A stretch of DNA of 64,000 nucleotides from Pseudomonas fortuita. Its GTDB lineage: Bacteria > Pseudomonadota > Gammaproteobacteria > Pseudomonadales > Pseudomonadaceae. Positions 26,505-36,045 of this stretch are shown here, one piece after another (position 1 is the stretch's first letter; each line of letters opens with the position of its first letter). The stretch spans positions 4,691,501 through 4,755,500 of the forward strand of contig NZ_CP114035.2 in assembly GCF_026898135.2 (NCBI RefSeq), given 5' to 3'. The translations under genes and the position numbers were made by a program. Under the pieces are notes generated by a model. It was not told the DNA's origin. It saw nothing but the letters and a program-made list of their open reading frames with translations, and did no database searches.

Positions 26505-26873
26505 ATGCGTGCTGCAAGCGACGCTGAACTGTGGGTGGCACGCGCCCCAGGCATCATTGCGGGCTTGAGCCTCAGTGCAGTAGGCGAAGGATTATGGCTG
26601 ACGGGGCTGTTCGTCGACCCGCAACTGCGCGGCCAAGGGGTGGCCGGGCGGTTGATCGACGCGGCGCTGCAACACGCTGGCGGACCAACCTGGCTGTTCT
26701 GCCACCCGGACCTGGCGCCCTTCTATCAGCGCCTGGGTTTCCACACGGCCGGGCAACTGCCCGAAACCCTGGCCAGCCGCTTGCAGCGCTACCAGCGCAG
26801 CAAACGCCTGGTAGCCCTGCAGCGGGGTCAGTCGTCGCTGACCTCGAGCCCGGGGAATAGCACCTCGGTGTAG
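26505..26873 (+). CDS. GNAT-family acetyltransferase, start unclear
   Basis: The acetyl-CoA-binding motif A is clear: [20 protein letters not shown], followed by a C-terminal YQRLGFH motif typical of GNAT enzymes. The first canonical start, ATG 26505, lacks a ribosome site and would remove the first helix of the fold. The frame stays open and protein-like upstream (ISLKNIHCSTLAATERRLLE) to about 26418, where AGGGAAGGA at 26403-26411 looks like a ribosome site, but only GTC, ATC and ATT codons are available there. Either a rare start is used or the original start has been mutated. The 3' end overlaps the convergent deformylase gene by 46 bases. Confidence 0.7.
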   Translation: MRAASDAELWVARAPGIIAGLSLSAVGEGLWLTGLFVDPQLRGQGVAGRLIDAALQHAGGPTWLFCHPDLAPFYQRLGFHTAGQLPETLASRLQRYQRSKRLVALQRGQSSLTSSPGNSTSV

Positions 26874-27364
26874 CCGAACTTGGCAAAGTCCTGGATACGC
26901 GATGGGTACAGCCGGCCGATCAGGTGGTCACACTCGTGCTGCACCACCCGCGCATGGAAACCGTCGGCAAAGCGGTTGATCGGGTTGCCTTGGGGGTCGA
27001 CCCCTTCGTAGCAGATATGCTTGAAGCGTGGCACCACGCCGCGCAGGCCCGGTACCGACAGGCAACCTTCCCAGCCGTCCTCTACTTCAGTGGACATCGG
27101 CGTGATGACCGGGTTGATCAAAATGGTCTGCGGCACCGCTTCGGCATCCGGGTAGCGCTCGCTGCGCTCGAAGCCGAAAATCACCAACTGCAGGTCGATA
27201 CCAATCTGTGGCGCGGCCAAGCCTACGCCGCCCACATGGCGCATGGTTTCGAACATGTCGTCGATCAGTTGCTGCAGTTCGACAGTGCCGAGCATGTGCT
27301 CGGGCACGGGCGGGGCGATGCGCAGCAGGCGTTCGTCGCCCATCTTTAGAATGTCACGGATCAT
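26828..27364 (-). CDS. def: Peptide deformylase
   Basis: 178 aa. All three metalloprotease motifs are present: [18 protein letters not shown] (Cys metal ligand) and QHECDHLIG (two His ligands and the catalytic Glu). It removes the formyl group from nascent N-termini. The protein begins [20 protein letters not shown]. It differs from the housekeeping def usually found next to fmt, so this is probably a second deformylase. Its ATG overlaps the stop of the upstream BrkB gene (27361-27364), indicating coupling. Confidence 0.93.
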   Translation of the reverse strand: MIRDILKMGDERLLRIAPPVPEHMLGTVELQQLIDDMFETMRHVGGVGLAAPQIGIDLQLVIFGFERSERYPDAEAVPQTILINPVITPMSTEVEDGWEGCLSVPGLRGVVPRFKHICYEGVDPQGNPINRFADGFHARVVQHECDHLIGRLYPSRIQDFAKFGYTEVLFPGLEVSDD

Positions 27365-28320
27365 CTGGGGTTCGGCTCGGAAGGTTGGTGCTCGCTGGGT
27401 TGCGGGTGCTCATGGCCCAGCACGGTGATGGTTTGCGGAGCCTTGTGCCCTTCGAAATCTTTCTCACCAGGGTTTTTACCCTCGCTCGACATGTGCTCGA
27501 TCACCGCGTTCATCTCCGCGCCCAGCAGCAATACGGCAGCGGAAATATAGAAATACAGCAACAGCACGATGATTGCACCAATGCTGCCGTACATCGCGTT
27601 GTAGTCGGCAAAGGTTTTCACGTAATAAGCAAAGCCCAGGGAAGCCACGATCCACACCACCACTGCCAGCACCGAACCGGGTGTAATGAAGCGAAACTTT
27701 TGTTTCACGTCAGGCATGACGTAGTAGATCAGGGCCACTGCCACCATCAGCAAGATGATGATCACTGGCCAGCGCAGGATGGTCCAGAGTGTGACGATGA
27801 ACTCCTGCATACCAATCTGGGCGGCGATCCATTCCATCACCTGCGGGCCCAGTACCATCAGTGCTGCGGCCGCCAGCAACATGCCGGCCAGGCCGATGGT
27901 GTAGAAAATGGAAAGCGGGATACGCTTCCAAACCGGGCGGCCTTCGGGCACATCGTAAGCAGCGTTCATCGCGCTCATCATCAGGCGTACGCCGGCCGAT
28001 GCGGTCCACAAGGCAATCACGATACCCACCGACAACAGCCCGCCCTTGGACTGCTGCAACTGGTCGATCACCGGGTTGACCTGTTCCAGCGCCTGCGGTG
28101 GCAGTACCAGTTCCGACTGCAGCCGCAGCCAGGAAAAGAAGTCCGGCAAATGCAGAAAACCAATCAGGGCAATGAGGAACAGCAAGAAAGGGAACAGCGA
28201 AAACAGTGCTTGGTAAGCCAGCGCAGAGGCATAGGTGGACATCTCGTCATCAAGGAATTCCTTGACGGTGCGCACCAGCACGCGGTGCAAGGGCAGGCCC
28301 TGCAGGGCGGAAAAAATCAT
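27361..28320 (-). CDS. YihY/BrkB-family inner-membrane protein
   Basis: 319 aa with about six membrane helices, including [20 protein letters not shown] and [20 protein letters not shown], and a hydrophilic C-terminal tail. The family was once called ribonuclease BN by mistake; it is an integral membrane protein of unproven function. The reading [20 protein letters not shown] is a typical N-terminus. It is the upstream partner of def, overlapping by four bases. Confidence 0.9.
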   Translation of the reverse strand: MIFSALQGLPLHRVLVRTVKEFLDDEMSTYASALAYQALFSLFPFLLFLIALIGFLHLPDFFSWLRLQSELVLPPQALEQVNPVIDQLQQSKGGLLSVGIVIALWTASAGVRLMMSAMNAAYDVPEGRPVWKRIPLSIFYTIGLAGMLLAAAALMVLGPQVMEWIAAQIGMQEFIVTLWTILRWPVIIILLMVAVALIYYVMPDVKQKFRFITPGSVLAVVVWIVASLGFAYYVKTFADYNAMYGSIGAIIVLLLYFYISAAVLLLGAEMNAVIEHMSSEGKNPGEKDFEGHKAPQTITVLGHEHPQPSEHQPSEPNPR

Positions 28321-28426
28321 AGCGTCTCCTTTCGCCGCTCGATCGATTCAACAGACAAGTCTAATAGACCATACCGCTGCTGTGCTGCTCCCGGCCAATG
28401 CATCAGAAAAGGTTCAAGCCCTTATA

Positions 28427-28458
28427 GGCCTCTTCGCGGGCCTGCCCGCGAAGAGGCC
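28427..28458. repeat. REP palindrome, class B, single tight unit
   Basis: GGCCTCTTCGCGGG and CCCGCGAAGAGGCC (14-bp arms) enclose CCTG… as a near-perfect 32-base palindrome just past the CsbD stop codon; it may also act as a transcript end. Confidence 0.85.
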
Positions 28459-28475
28459 GGTACAGGTTGCTCAAA

Positions 28476-28655
28476 TCAAGGCTTTTTCACCGCGTCCTTT
28501 ACATCGCCCTTGATCTGCTGCGCCTCGCCTTTGACTTCCTGCGCCTTGCCCTCTGCACGCAGCTTGTCGTTGCCGGTTACCTTGCCAACACCCTGTTTCA
28601 CGTTGCCGATTGCTTCGTTGGCCAGACCTTTCGCTTTGTCTTTAGTACCGCTCAT
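28476..28655 (-). CDS. CsbD-family stress protein
   Basis: A 59-aa, very hydrophilic protein rich in Lys, Gly and Ala: [20 protein letters not shown], then [20 protein letters not shown]. This is the CsbD signature. Homologues (YjbJ in E. coli) are abundant general-stress proteins with no defined activity. CAGGAG lies ahead of ATG 28655. A palindrome directly downstream may end the transcript. Confidence 0.9.
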   Translation of the reverse strand: MSGTKDKAKGLANEAIGNVKQGVGKVTGNDKLRAEGKAQEVKGEAQQIKGDVKDAVKKP

Positions 28656-28898
28656 GGCAAAACTCCTGCAAATGGAGACACGTGAACCGTGTCGACAGAA
28701 GGTGGACCCAACACCCTCGCCAGGAGTTTCAACGAATTTTCCATTCGCAAGCCGAACGGTAAAACTGCGGGCGAATACCGCACCAAATCACCCCGGCGCA
28801 CCTACGCAGCCAGCACAGCTGCCCTAGAATGCCCGCAAACGTCCGCCCACAGCAGGCTGGCACTCGATAAGAACAATGTTTTCCGGATACCCGCACCC

Positions 28899-30371
28899 AT
28901 GCGTCTGATGCCTGCACTGGTGGCCTTGCTGCCACTGCTCCCCCTGCCCGCCCTGGCCGCTGCACCGGCCAACTCCGAAACCTTGCGTGTCGAGCGTTAC
29001 GCCGACGACAGCCAACCCGGTTCGCTGCGCTGGGCCATCGAAACCAGCAACCAGAACCCCGGCCACTACAGCATCGACATTGACGCTGTCGGCAAACCGC
29101 CTTACATCATTCGCCCCAGCCGTGCGCTCCCAGACATCAAGGGCCCAGTGCGCATCACCGGCCTGCCTTGGGCGCGCGATGGCCAGTACATCGCCATCGA
29201 CGGTTCGGCCTACATCAAGGACCAGGGCGTACGCACCTGCCCCGGCGCCCTGCCCGGCCAGTTCGGCACCAACGTGCGCACCACCACCAACCCCGGGCTG
29301 GTGCTGCGCGACACCCAGGGCGTGCACCTGAGCGGCCTGGAAGTGCGCAACTTTTGCATCGGCATCCTGGTCAACCGCGCCAGTGGCAACGTGATCGAAG
29401 ACAACCGCATCATCGCCAACAAGGGCGGCGCTGGCATCATGCTCACCGGTGACGACGGCGCGGGTAACCCCACCGCTACCACCACGAACAACAACAAGGT
29501 GCTGCGCAACCAGCTGATCGACAATGGCGACGGCCTGGAGCTGACCCGCGGCGCGGCATTCAACCTGGTGGCCGATAACCTGTTCCGCTCCACCTCGGCC
29601 AACCCCGAGCCATCGCAGGGTATCGAGATTCTGTTGGGCAACGACAACAGCGTGGTGCGCAACCGCTTCGAAAACTACTCCGACGGCCTGCAGATCAACT
29701 GGGGCAAGCGCAACTACCTGGCTGCCAACACGTTCACTGGTAACTCGATCGGCGTCAGCGTTACCGGCGATGGCAACATCCTCGACGGCAACCTGATCCA
29801 CGGCAACCGCATCGGCGTGGCACTGCGCCCGGAGCCGGAGGCCACCGCCACACGCCTGAGCGGGAATCGCATCTGGGGTAACAGCCAGGATATCCGCCGC
29901 TGCGAAGCTGGCGGTTCGTGCGTGCCGGGCCAGCGCACAGGCGCCATCGTGTTTGGCGTACCGGCCCAGGCGCATGCGCTGTATGTGGGCTCGCGCGGGG
30001 TGGGGGCCGACTTGCCGAAGAAAGACCAGGCAATCATCTGCGATTCCAACGGCGAGCCCAAGCCTTGCCAACCGCTGCCCAACCATAACCAGCAAGCGCC
30101 ACACCTGATTGCGCTGCAAGGCAATGTGTTGCGTGGTGAAGTGCAGGGGCCGGCGTCGAGCCTGCTGCGGGTGGAGTTGTTTGGCAATGCCGAGGCAGAT
30201 GGCACCGAGGCGCAGCAGTACCTCGGGGAGGTGCTGGTGAACAGTGACAAGCAGGGCCAGGCGCGGTTTGCGCAGGTGCTGGAGGGCATCGGCGGGCTGC
30301 GCAGTTTTACTGCGACCGTGACGACAGCTGACGGGGCAACATCCGAGTTGAGCCTGCCGGTTCGGCGTTAA
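28899..30371 (+). CDS. Secreted right-handed beta-helix (NosD-like) repeat protein
   Basis: 490 aa with a signal peptide (MRLMPALVALLPLLPLPALA). From about residue 110 the protein is built of short repeats such as GIMLTGDDGAGNP, NNNKVLRNQLIDNGDGLELT and NSVVRNRFENYSDGLQINWG, the asparagine-ladder pattern of parallel beta-helix (PbH1/CASH) folds. Such proteins bind or cleave polysaccharides, or are structural. A C-terminal beta-sandwich of about 90 residues (VLRGEVQGPASSLLRVELFG) follows. It is predicted periplasmic or secreted. No catalytic residues can be identified with confidence. Confidence 0.85.
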   Translation: MRLMPALVALLPLLPLPALAAAPANSETLRVERYADDSQPGSLRWAIETSNQNPGHYSIDIDAVGKPPYIIRPSRALPDIKGPVRITGLPWARDGQYIAIDGSAYIKDQGVRTCPGALPGQFGTNVRTTTNPGLVLRDTQGVHLSGLEVRNFCIGILVNRASGNVIEDNRIIANKGGAGIMLTGDDGAGNPTATTTNNNKVLRNQLIDNGDGLELTRGAAFNLVADNLFRSTSANPEPSQGIEILLGNDNSVVRNRFENYSDGLQINWGKRNYLAANTFTGNSIGVSVTGDGNILDGNLIHGNRIGVALRPEPEATATRLSGNRIWGNSQDIRRCEAGGSCVPGQRTGAIVFGVPAQAHALYVGSRGVGADLPKKDQAIICDSNGEPKPCQPLPNHNQQAPHLIALQGNVLRGEVQGPASSLLRVELFGNAEADGTEAQQYLGEVLVNSDKQGQARFAQVLEGIGGLRSFTATVTTADGATSELSLPVRR

Positions 30372-30457
30372 CGCTACCGGCCTGTTCGCGGGCTTGCCCC
30401 GCCCGGTGCCACCCCTCACAATGCAGGCCTTCATAGCGTCAACCCGCAGGAACCTGC

Positions 30458-30838
30458 ATGAAACTCGACAAACCCGCCGCCATCGCCCGGCGCAACGAAG
30501 CACTGGCCAAGCCGGTGCTGAACAGCAGCAATACGCTGTTCGCCATCCTGGACAACAAACGCAACCTGTGGTGGTTCGAAGTGCCTGTGGCGCTGCTGGG
30601 CAAGGGCCAGGCCGACTGGGTCAACCTGCTGCTGCACACGCCAGAAAGCGATGAGCTGCAGCACCTGAAGGTGCCCACCAACTTCCTCAAGGCTCACCTG
30701 GAGCAGATGGAAGTGCGCAAGCCCGGCAAGCGCCGTTCCACCATCAGCCTTGCGCTCAGCGCCGACCGCGATTCGCTGCTGCGCGACACCCGCCCGGGTG
30801 GCGAGCAGCTGGACTTCCGCAACTTCGTGCAGGCTTAA
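30458..30838 (+). CDS. Conserved hypothetical protein, 126 aa
   Basis: A soluble, basic protein with no signal peptide or membrane helix. Segments NTLFAILDNKRNLWWFEVPV and TISLALSADRDSLLRDTRPG suggest a compact alpha/beta domain. The start MKLDKPAAIARRNEALAKPV follows a CAGGAACCTGC ribosome site. It is convergent with the CvfB-like gene, the two stop codons being only five bases apart. I do not recognise its family. Confidence 0.75.
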   Translation: MKLDKPAAIARRNEALAKPVLNSSNTLFAILDNKRNLWWFEVPVALLGKGQADWVNLLLHTPESDELQHLKVPTNFLKAHLEQMEVRKPGKRRSTISLALSADRDSLLRDTRPGGEQLDFRNFVQA

Positions 30839-30843
30839 GGCGG

Positions 30844-31680
30844 TCAGACCTTCTCGATACGGTCGTCATGGATGACGATCAGGCCCTGCTTGAACAACGC
30901 GCCGATAGCCTTCTTGAAGTTGCCCTTGCTGACGTTGAACAGCTTGCTGATCAGCGCCGGGTCGCTCTTGTCGCACACGCCCAACACCCCACCTTCAGCC
31001 TCCAGACGCGCCATGATCTGCTCTTGCAGGCTGTCAGCCAGGGCCGCACCCACCGGTTGCAGGCTCAGGGCGATCTTGCCGTCGTGGCGCACTTCCTTGA
31101 TGAAGCCCTTTTCGTGCATGCCCGAACGCAGGAACTTGAACACCTCGTTCTTGTGGATCAGGCCCCAGTGGCGGTTATTGATGATGGCCTTGAAGCCCAT
31201 CGGCGTTTCGCCGGCCACCAGCAACTCGACCGGTTGCCCGACTTTGTAGTCGGCCGGGCTGACGTCGAGGTAACGGTCCAGGCGCGACGTGGCGGTGATG
31301 CGGCGGGTGCGCTTGTCGAGGTAGACGTGCACCACGCAGTAATCGCCGATCTTCAGCTGCCGAGCCTCTTCCGAGTACGGCATCAGCAGGTCCTTGGGCA
31401 GGCCCCAGTCCAGGAAGATACCGGCCCCGTTGATGTCCTTGACCTTGAGGCTGGCAAACTCACCCACCTGAACCTTGGGCTTTTCAGTGGTAGCGATCAG
31501 CTGGTCTTCGCTGTCCAGATAGATGAACACGTTCAGCCAGTCATCCACCTCGGTTTCGGCGTTTTTCGGGATGTAGCGCCCCGGCAGCAGGATTTCGCCA
31601 TCGGCGCCGCCGTCCAGGTACAGGCCGAAGTCCACGTGTTTCACGATTTGCAAACTGTTGTAACGCCCAAGCAGAGCCAT
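30844..31680 (-). CDS. S1-domain RNA-binding protein, CvfB-like
   Basis: A 278-aa protein with the CvfB layout: an S1-like domain (MALLGRYNSLQIVKHVDFGL), a second S1 region (FASLKVKDINGAGIFLDWGL, then RRITATSRLDRYL), a third one (WGLIHKNEVFKFLRSGMHEK) and a C-terminal winged helix (SKLFNVSKGNFKKAIGALFK). CvfB family members bind RNA and affect virulence gene expression in Gram-positive bacteria. In Pseudomonas the role is not defined. It is monocistronic and divergent from the lipoprotein at 31811. Confidence 0.88.
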   Translation of the reverse strand: MALLGRYNSLQIVKHVDFGLYLDGGADGEILLPGRYIPKNAETEVDDWLNVFIYLDSEDQLIATTEKPKVQVGEFASLKVKDINGAGIFLDWGLPKDLLMPYSEEARQLKIGDYCVVHVYLDKRTRRITATSRLDRYLDVSPADYKVGQPVELLVAGETPMGFKAIINNRHWGLIHKNEVFKFLRSGMHEKGFIKEVRHDGKIALSLQPVGAALADSLQEQIMARLEAEGGVLGVCDKSDPALISKLFNVSKGNFKKAIGALFKQGLIVIHDDRIEKV

Positions 31681-31810
31681 TTCCGATGATCCTCAAGACA
31701 AGGCGGCTATTCTACACCTGAAGCCACCGCATGGCCCGACCACTGATACAGTTGAACCGCCAGCCCGCCCTTGCGTCTACCCTCTGGCCAGACTGAGGAA
31801 GGAACAGCAC

Positions 31811-32671
31811 ATGCCGCTACGCCTGCTCAAAGCCTTGCTTGTCGCCGTCGGCTTCGCACTGGCCGTGGCCGCCTGCAGCCGCATCGACCTGGCCTACCGC
31901 AACCTCGACCGCCTGGTGCCGTGGTCGCTGGGCGATTACCTGGACATGAACAGCGAGCAGAAGGCCTTGCTCGACGGCCGCTTGCGCGAGCACCTGGCCT
32001 GGCATTGCAAGACCCAGCTGCCCGGCTACCTCGACTGGCTGGACCGGGTACGCGGCATGGTCGCCGATGGCCAAGTGACCGACCAGGCCCTGCAGCAACG
32101 TACCCGTGAGGCCCGTGAGGCGATTGACCGGGTGGCAGAGGAAATCACCCCATCGGCCACTGAACTGTTGCGCGGCATGAGCGATACCCAAGTGGCGCAG
32201 ATGCGCGAAGCGTTCCGCGATGACATCAGCGAACGGCAGAAAAAGTACGTGGATACGCCGCTGCCCAAACAGATCGCCCGCCGTAGCGAACGCATGGAGA
32301 AACGCCTGACCCCGTGGTTCGGCGAGTTGTCGGCAGCACAGAAGCAACGGGTCCAGGCCTGGTCCACAGCGTTGGGCGACCAGAACCGCGAATGGATCGC
32401 CAACCGCGCCCACTGGCAGCAGCAATTGTTGCTGGCGATGAACCAGCGCAATGACGCCAGCTTTGAACCACGCCTGGCGACACTGTTGCAGCGCAAGGAA
32501 AGTCTGTGGACGCCTGAATACCGCTCAGCGTTTCAAAATACCGAACAACAGGCGCGCAGCCTGCTGGTGGACCTGGTGCAGCTGAGCACCCCGCAACAGC
32601 GGCGGTTCTTGCAAGAAAAGCTGGGCAAGGTGCGGACTGATTTCGGTGAATTGAAGTGTTTGAAGGGGTGA
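31811..32671 (+). CDS. DUF6279 family lipoprotein
   Basis: 286 aa. A lipobox AVAAC places a lipidated Cys at about residue 22, after the signal sequence MPLRLLKALLVAVGFALAVA. The rest is almost all alpha-helical and charged (KTQLPGYLDWLDRVRGMVAD, IARRSERMEKRLTPWFGELS). The motif IDLAYRNLDRLVPWSLGDYL right after the Cys is typical of this uncharacterised family. Because there is no Asp at +2, it probably reaches the outer membrane. Confidence 0.85.
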   Translation: MPLRLLKALLVAVGFALAVAACSRIDLAYRNLDRLVPWSLGDYLDMNSEQKALLDGRLREHLAWHCKTQLPGYLDWLDRVRGMVADGQVTDQALQQRTREAREAIDRVAEEITPSATELLRGMSDTQVAQMREAFRDDISERQKKYVDTPLPKQIARRSERMEKRLTPWFGELSAAQKQRVQAWSTALGDQNREWIANRAHWQQQLLLAMNQRNDASFEPRLATLLQRKESLWTPEYRSAFQNTEQQARSLLVDLVQLSTPQQRRFLQEKLGKVRTDFGELKCLKG

Positions 32672-32690
32672 AGTCACTGGTTGCCTGCCC

Positions 32691-32784
32691 TGGCCCTATC
32701 GCCGGCAAGCCAGCGCCCACAGGTCCCCGAGAACGCTCAGCCCTGTGGTAATCCTGTGGGAGCTGGCTTGCCGGCGATAGGGCC
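32691..32784. repeat. REP-like pair, class C
   Basis: Inverted copies of TGGCCCTATCGCCGGCAAGC and its complement between the convergent lipoprotein and aceK genes. Confidence 0.85.
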
Positions 32785-32800
32785 AAGACAGGCCAAGCAT

Positions 32801-34510
32801 TTACCGGGCCTTGCGCCGGTAGGGAAACACATCAATCACCTTCCCCTCACGAATCGCTGCCTGCAGCCCCTTCCAGTAATCCGCGTCATACAACTCCCCG
32901 TGCAAGCGGCTGAACAACCGCCGCTGGCCAATATCGGCAAACAGGAACGGCGGAAACTCTTCGGGGAACACGTCATGCGGCCCGATCGAGTACCACGGCT
33001 CGCCCGACATCTCGTCTTCGGGGTAACGCGGTGGCGGAATGTGGCGGAAGTTCACTTCGGTCAGGAAGCTGATCTCGTCATAGTCGTAAAACACCACCCG
33101 GCCATGGCGGGTCACGCCAAAGTTCTTCAGCAACATGTCGCCGGGGAAAATGTTAGCCGCCGCCAGTTGCTTGATGGCCAGGCCGTAATCCTCCAGCGCC
33201 TCCAGCACCTGGCCTTCGCTGGCATGCTCCAGGTAAAGGTTCAACGGCGTCATGCGCCGCTCGGTCCAGCAGTGGCGGATCAGTACCGTGTCACCCTCCA
33301 AAACCACCGTCGACGGTGCTACCTCCAGCAGTTCGGCCAGGCACTCGGGCGCGAACTTGCCCCGTGGGAAGCGAAAATCGGCAAACTCCTGGGTATCGGC
33401 CAGGCGCCCCACGCGGTCGACGCTTTTCACCAGCCGGTACTTGTCGATCACCGTGGCGCGGTCGACGGTTTTAGACGGCGAGAAGCGGTCCTTGATGATC
33501 TTGAACACGGTGTTGAAGCCCGGCAGGGTAAACACGCTCATGACCATGCCGCGCACCCCAGGCGCCATGACGAAGCGGTCTTCGCTGCCGGCCAGGTGGT
33601 TGATCAGCGCCCGGTAGAACTCCGACTTGCCGTGCTTGTAGAAACCGATGGAGGTGTACAGCTCGGCAATGTGCTTGCCCGGCAAGATGCGCTTGAGGAA
33701 GTTGACGAACTCTGCCGGTACCGGCACATCGACCATGAAATAGGAGCGGGTGAAGGAAAAGATGATCGACACCTCGGCCTCGTCGGTGATCAGCCCATCG
33801 GCCTCGATACCATGCCCTTCGCGGTGCAGCAGCGGTATCACCAGCGGCCACTGCTCATCGCTGTTGTACAACCGGCCGACCAGGTAGGCACCCTTGTTGC
33901 GGTACAGCACCGGCGAAAACAGCTCCACTGCCAGCATCGGGTCTTTGCACACCCAATCCGGCAGGCATTCGCGCAGTTGCTCCTCAAGGCGTGACACGTC
34001 GCTTTCAAGGTCGGCGTAGGCGAATGCATAGTCGGAAAGAATCGCCCGTAGCAGGCCCTGCAGTTTGCCATCGGGGCGATAGGTGCAGGTTTGCGTGGCG
34101 CGCTGGTGGCTGCGGATGGACGGCCGGGTGGTGTGGATGAACATGCAGCCGTCGCTGATCTGGTCATGGCTGAACAGGCTGCAGAACAATGAGTTGTACC
34201 AGGTCTCTGACAGCTCATCGTCCAGGCGCGGGTCGATCAGACGTATGTAGGCACTTTTAACCAGAGGCCACTGCTCGACCTCCAGCAGCACCTCGTCATC
34301 GAACGCATCACGCAACCAGCCGTTGACCTCACCGACCTTCTGTTCGTACAGGTTGATACGGGCAGCGGCTGCCCGCTGGCTATCTTGCCAACGCGCCTGC
34401 TCGAAGCGCTCGCGGGCGCCTAGGGTGATGCGGCGAAAATGCTCGCGATAGTCGTCAAAGCCATCGAGGATCATCCGGGCGATCTCGCCGGCAGGCCAGT
34501 GCTGGGTCAT
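32801..34510 (-). CDS. aceK: Isocitrate dehydrogenase kinase/phosphatase
   Basis: 569 aa, the usual AceK length. The N-terminal regulatory half starts [20 protein letters not shown]. The kinase half has the nucleotide loop [17 protein letters not shown], the [12 protein letters not shown]ys motif and the metal-binding region [19 protein letters not shown]. It reversibly phosphorylates isocitrate dehydrogenase and so shifts carbon between the TCA cycle and the glyoxylate shunt. In enterics aceK follows aceBA; here it stands alone, as is usual in pseudomonads. Confidence 0.97.
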   Translation of the reverse strand: MTQHWPAGEIARMILDGFDDYREHFRRITLGARERFEQARWQDSQRAAAARINLYEQKVGEVNGWLRDAFDDEVLLEVEQWPLVKSAYIRLIDPRLDDELSETWYNSLFCSLFSHDQISDGCMFIHTTRPSIRSHQRATQTCTYRPDGKLQGLLRAILSDYAFAYADLESDVSRLEEQLRECLPDWVCKDPMLAVELFSPVLYRNKGAYLVGRLYNSDEQWPLVIPLLHREGHGIEADGLITDEAEVSIIFSFTRSYFMVDVPVPAEFVNFLKRILPGKHIAELYTSIGFYKHGKSEFYRALINHLAGSEDRFVMAPGVRGMVMSVFTLPGFNTVFKIIKDRFSPSKTVDRATVIDKYRLVKSVDRVGRLADTQEFADFRFPRGKFAPECLAELLEVAPSTVVLEGDTVLIRHCWTERRMTPLNLYLEHASEGQVLEALEDYGLAIKQLAAANIFPGDMLLKNFGVTRHGRVVFYDYDEISFLTEVNFRHIPPPRYPEDEMSGEPWYSIGPHDVFPEEFPPFLFADIGQRRLFSRLHGELYDADYWKGLQAAIREGKVIDVFPYRRKAR

Positions 34511-34694
34511 GCGGTGGGCCTCGGTGCAAAGATTGAGTACTGAGCTTAGCCGCCCTTGTGGTCATGGGTTAATGCCACACCTCGAAGGCCTGCATGGCCC
34601 TTGCAGGCCGCAATGGATTGCACCGCAAGAAAGCACAAGAATCCCCCCGCCCCCTGGCGTACACTCGCGCCCTGCCCTGTACCCGGAGACCGCC

Positions 34695-35570
34695 GTGAGC
34701 CCCATCGCCCTAGCCCGCCTGCTGACCCTTGCTGCCGTCTGGGGGGCGAGTTTCCTGTTCATGCGCATCATCGCCCCCGAGCTGGGCACGGTGCCGACCG
34801 CGTTCTTCCGGGTATCCATTGCCTGCCTGGGCTTGATCGGCATCGTCGCGGTCGCCCGCGTGCGTTGGGACTTCCAGGGCAAGCTGGGTGCCTGCCTGGT
34901 GCTGGGCATGATCAACTCCGGTATCCCCGCCACCTTCTATTCCGTTGCCGCTCAGGTATTGCCAGCCGGCTACTCGGCGATCTTCAACGCCACCACGCCA
35001 CTGATGGGCGTGCTGATCGGCATGCTGTTCTTCCGCGAGCCCATGACCCTGCCCAAGTTGTGCGGCATCTTCCTGGGCCTGTTTGGCGTCGGCATCCTCA
35101 GCGGCGCCGGCCCGGTCGCGTTGGACATGGCCCTGCTGCAAGGCGCCCTCGCTTGCCTGGCGGCCACCACCTGCTACGGCTTTGCCGGCTTCCTTGCCCG
35201 CCGCTGGATCAGCGGCCTGGACAGCCGCCTTTCGGCGCTGGGCAGCATGCTCGGCGCCACCTTGCTGCTAAGCCCAGTGTTCGCCTGGAGCGCGCTGAGC
35301 CAGCCACCCGCCAGCTGGGGCGGCTGGCAGGTGTGGCTGTCGCTGCTGGGCCTGGGGCTGTTGTGCACGGCGTTCGCCTACATCCTTTACTTCCGCCTGC
35401 TGGAAGAAATCGGACCGGTAAAGGCCAGCACCGTGACCTTCCTCATTCCGGTGTTCGGTGTACTGTGGGGCGCCTGGCTGCTGGATGAGTCACTGTCGAT
35501 GGGCCACCTGTATGGCGGTTTGCTGATTGGCATGGCACTGTGGCTGGTGCTGCGCCCGGCGCGCAGCTGA
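34695..35570 (+). CDS. EamA/DMT-family transporter
   Basis: 291 aa from GTG 34695 (VSPIALARLLTLAAVWGASF), preceded by CGGAGA. Ten hydrophobic segments in two EamA halves are visible, the second ending VTFLIPVFGVLWGAWLLDES, a motif typical of the family. It acts in the inner membrane as a metabolite exporter or importer of unknown substrate. The DUF4265 gene starts 10 bases after its stop. Confidence 0.88.
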   Translation: MSPIALARLLTLAAVWGASFLFMRIIAPELGTVPTAFFRVSIACLGLIGIVAVARVRWDFQGKLGACLVLGMINSGIPATFYSVAAQVLPAGYSAIFNATTPLMGVLIGMLFFREPMTLPKLCGIFLGLFGVGILSGAGPVALDMALLQGALACLAATTCYGFAGFLARRWISGLDSRLSALGSMLGATLLLSPVFAWSALSQPPASWGGWQVWLSLLGLGLLCTAFAYILYFRLLEEIGPVKASTVTFLIPVFGVLWGAWLLDESLSMGHLYGGLLIGMALWLVLRPARS

Positions 35571-35580
35571 AGTGGGGCAC

Positions 35581-36042
35581 ATGATGAACGGCGCGTACAA
35601 GAAGGTCCTGTTCCGCCTGGAACAGGACGAGAACGGCTACCCACCGGCCTCGGTCGAAGGCCTATGGGCCAAAGCCGTGGAAGGCGGCTATGCCGTCGAC
35701 AACATCCCCTTCCATGTCTACGGCATTGCCCCGGGTGATGTGATAACCACCCGTGAAGAAAACGGCGAAACCTGGTTCGACGCACTGCGCTGCGGCAGCG
35801 GCAGCTCGGTATTCCGGGTGCTGGTAAAGCCACCGGAAACCCTGGACCAGGTATGCACGGCCTTGCAGGACTTCGGCTGCAAGTGCGAAACCGAGCAGGC
35901 CGTGAGAATGCTGGCCGTCGAAGTCCCGCCAGCGCGTTCACTCGACACCCTGCTCTACTACCTGCTCACCCAGCGCGAGGCCGGCCTGCTGGACTTCGAG
36001 GAAGGCGTATTGCGCCACGCCATCCCCGAAGAGTTCCGCTAG
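35581..36042 (+). CDS. DUF4265 domain protein
   Basis: A 153-aa soluble protein. YKKVLFRLEQDENGYPPASV, then GLWAKAVEGGYAVDNIPFHV and YGIAPGDVITTREENGETWF form the beta-rich DUF4265 core; the C-terminal half resembles a small ferredoxin-like domain (DQVCTALQDFGCKCETEQAV). Function is unknown. It probably shares a transcript with the transporter upstream. It meets the convergent EamA gene with only three bases between the stop codons. Confidence 0.8.
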   Translation: MMNGAYKKVLFRLEQDENGYPPASVEGLWAKAVEGGYAVDNIPFHVYGIAPGDVITTREENGETWFDALRCGSGSSVFRVLVKPPETLDQVCTALQDFGCKCETEQAVRMLAVEVPPARSLDTLLYYLLTQREAGLLDFEEGVLRHAIPEEFR

Positions 36043-36045
36043 GAC

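Noticed and set aside
28689..28898. N-terminal extension of the beta-helix protein by 70 codons
   Set aside because: The ATG at 28899 is followed by a perfect signal peptide, which would be buried by the extension.
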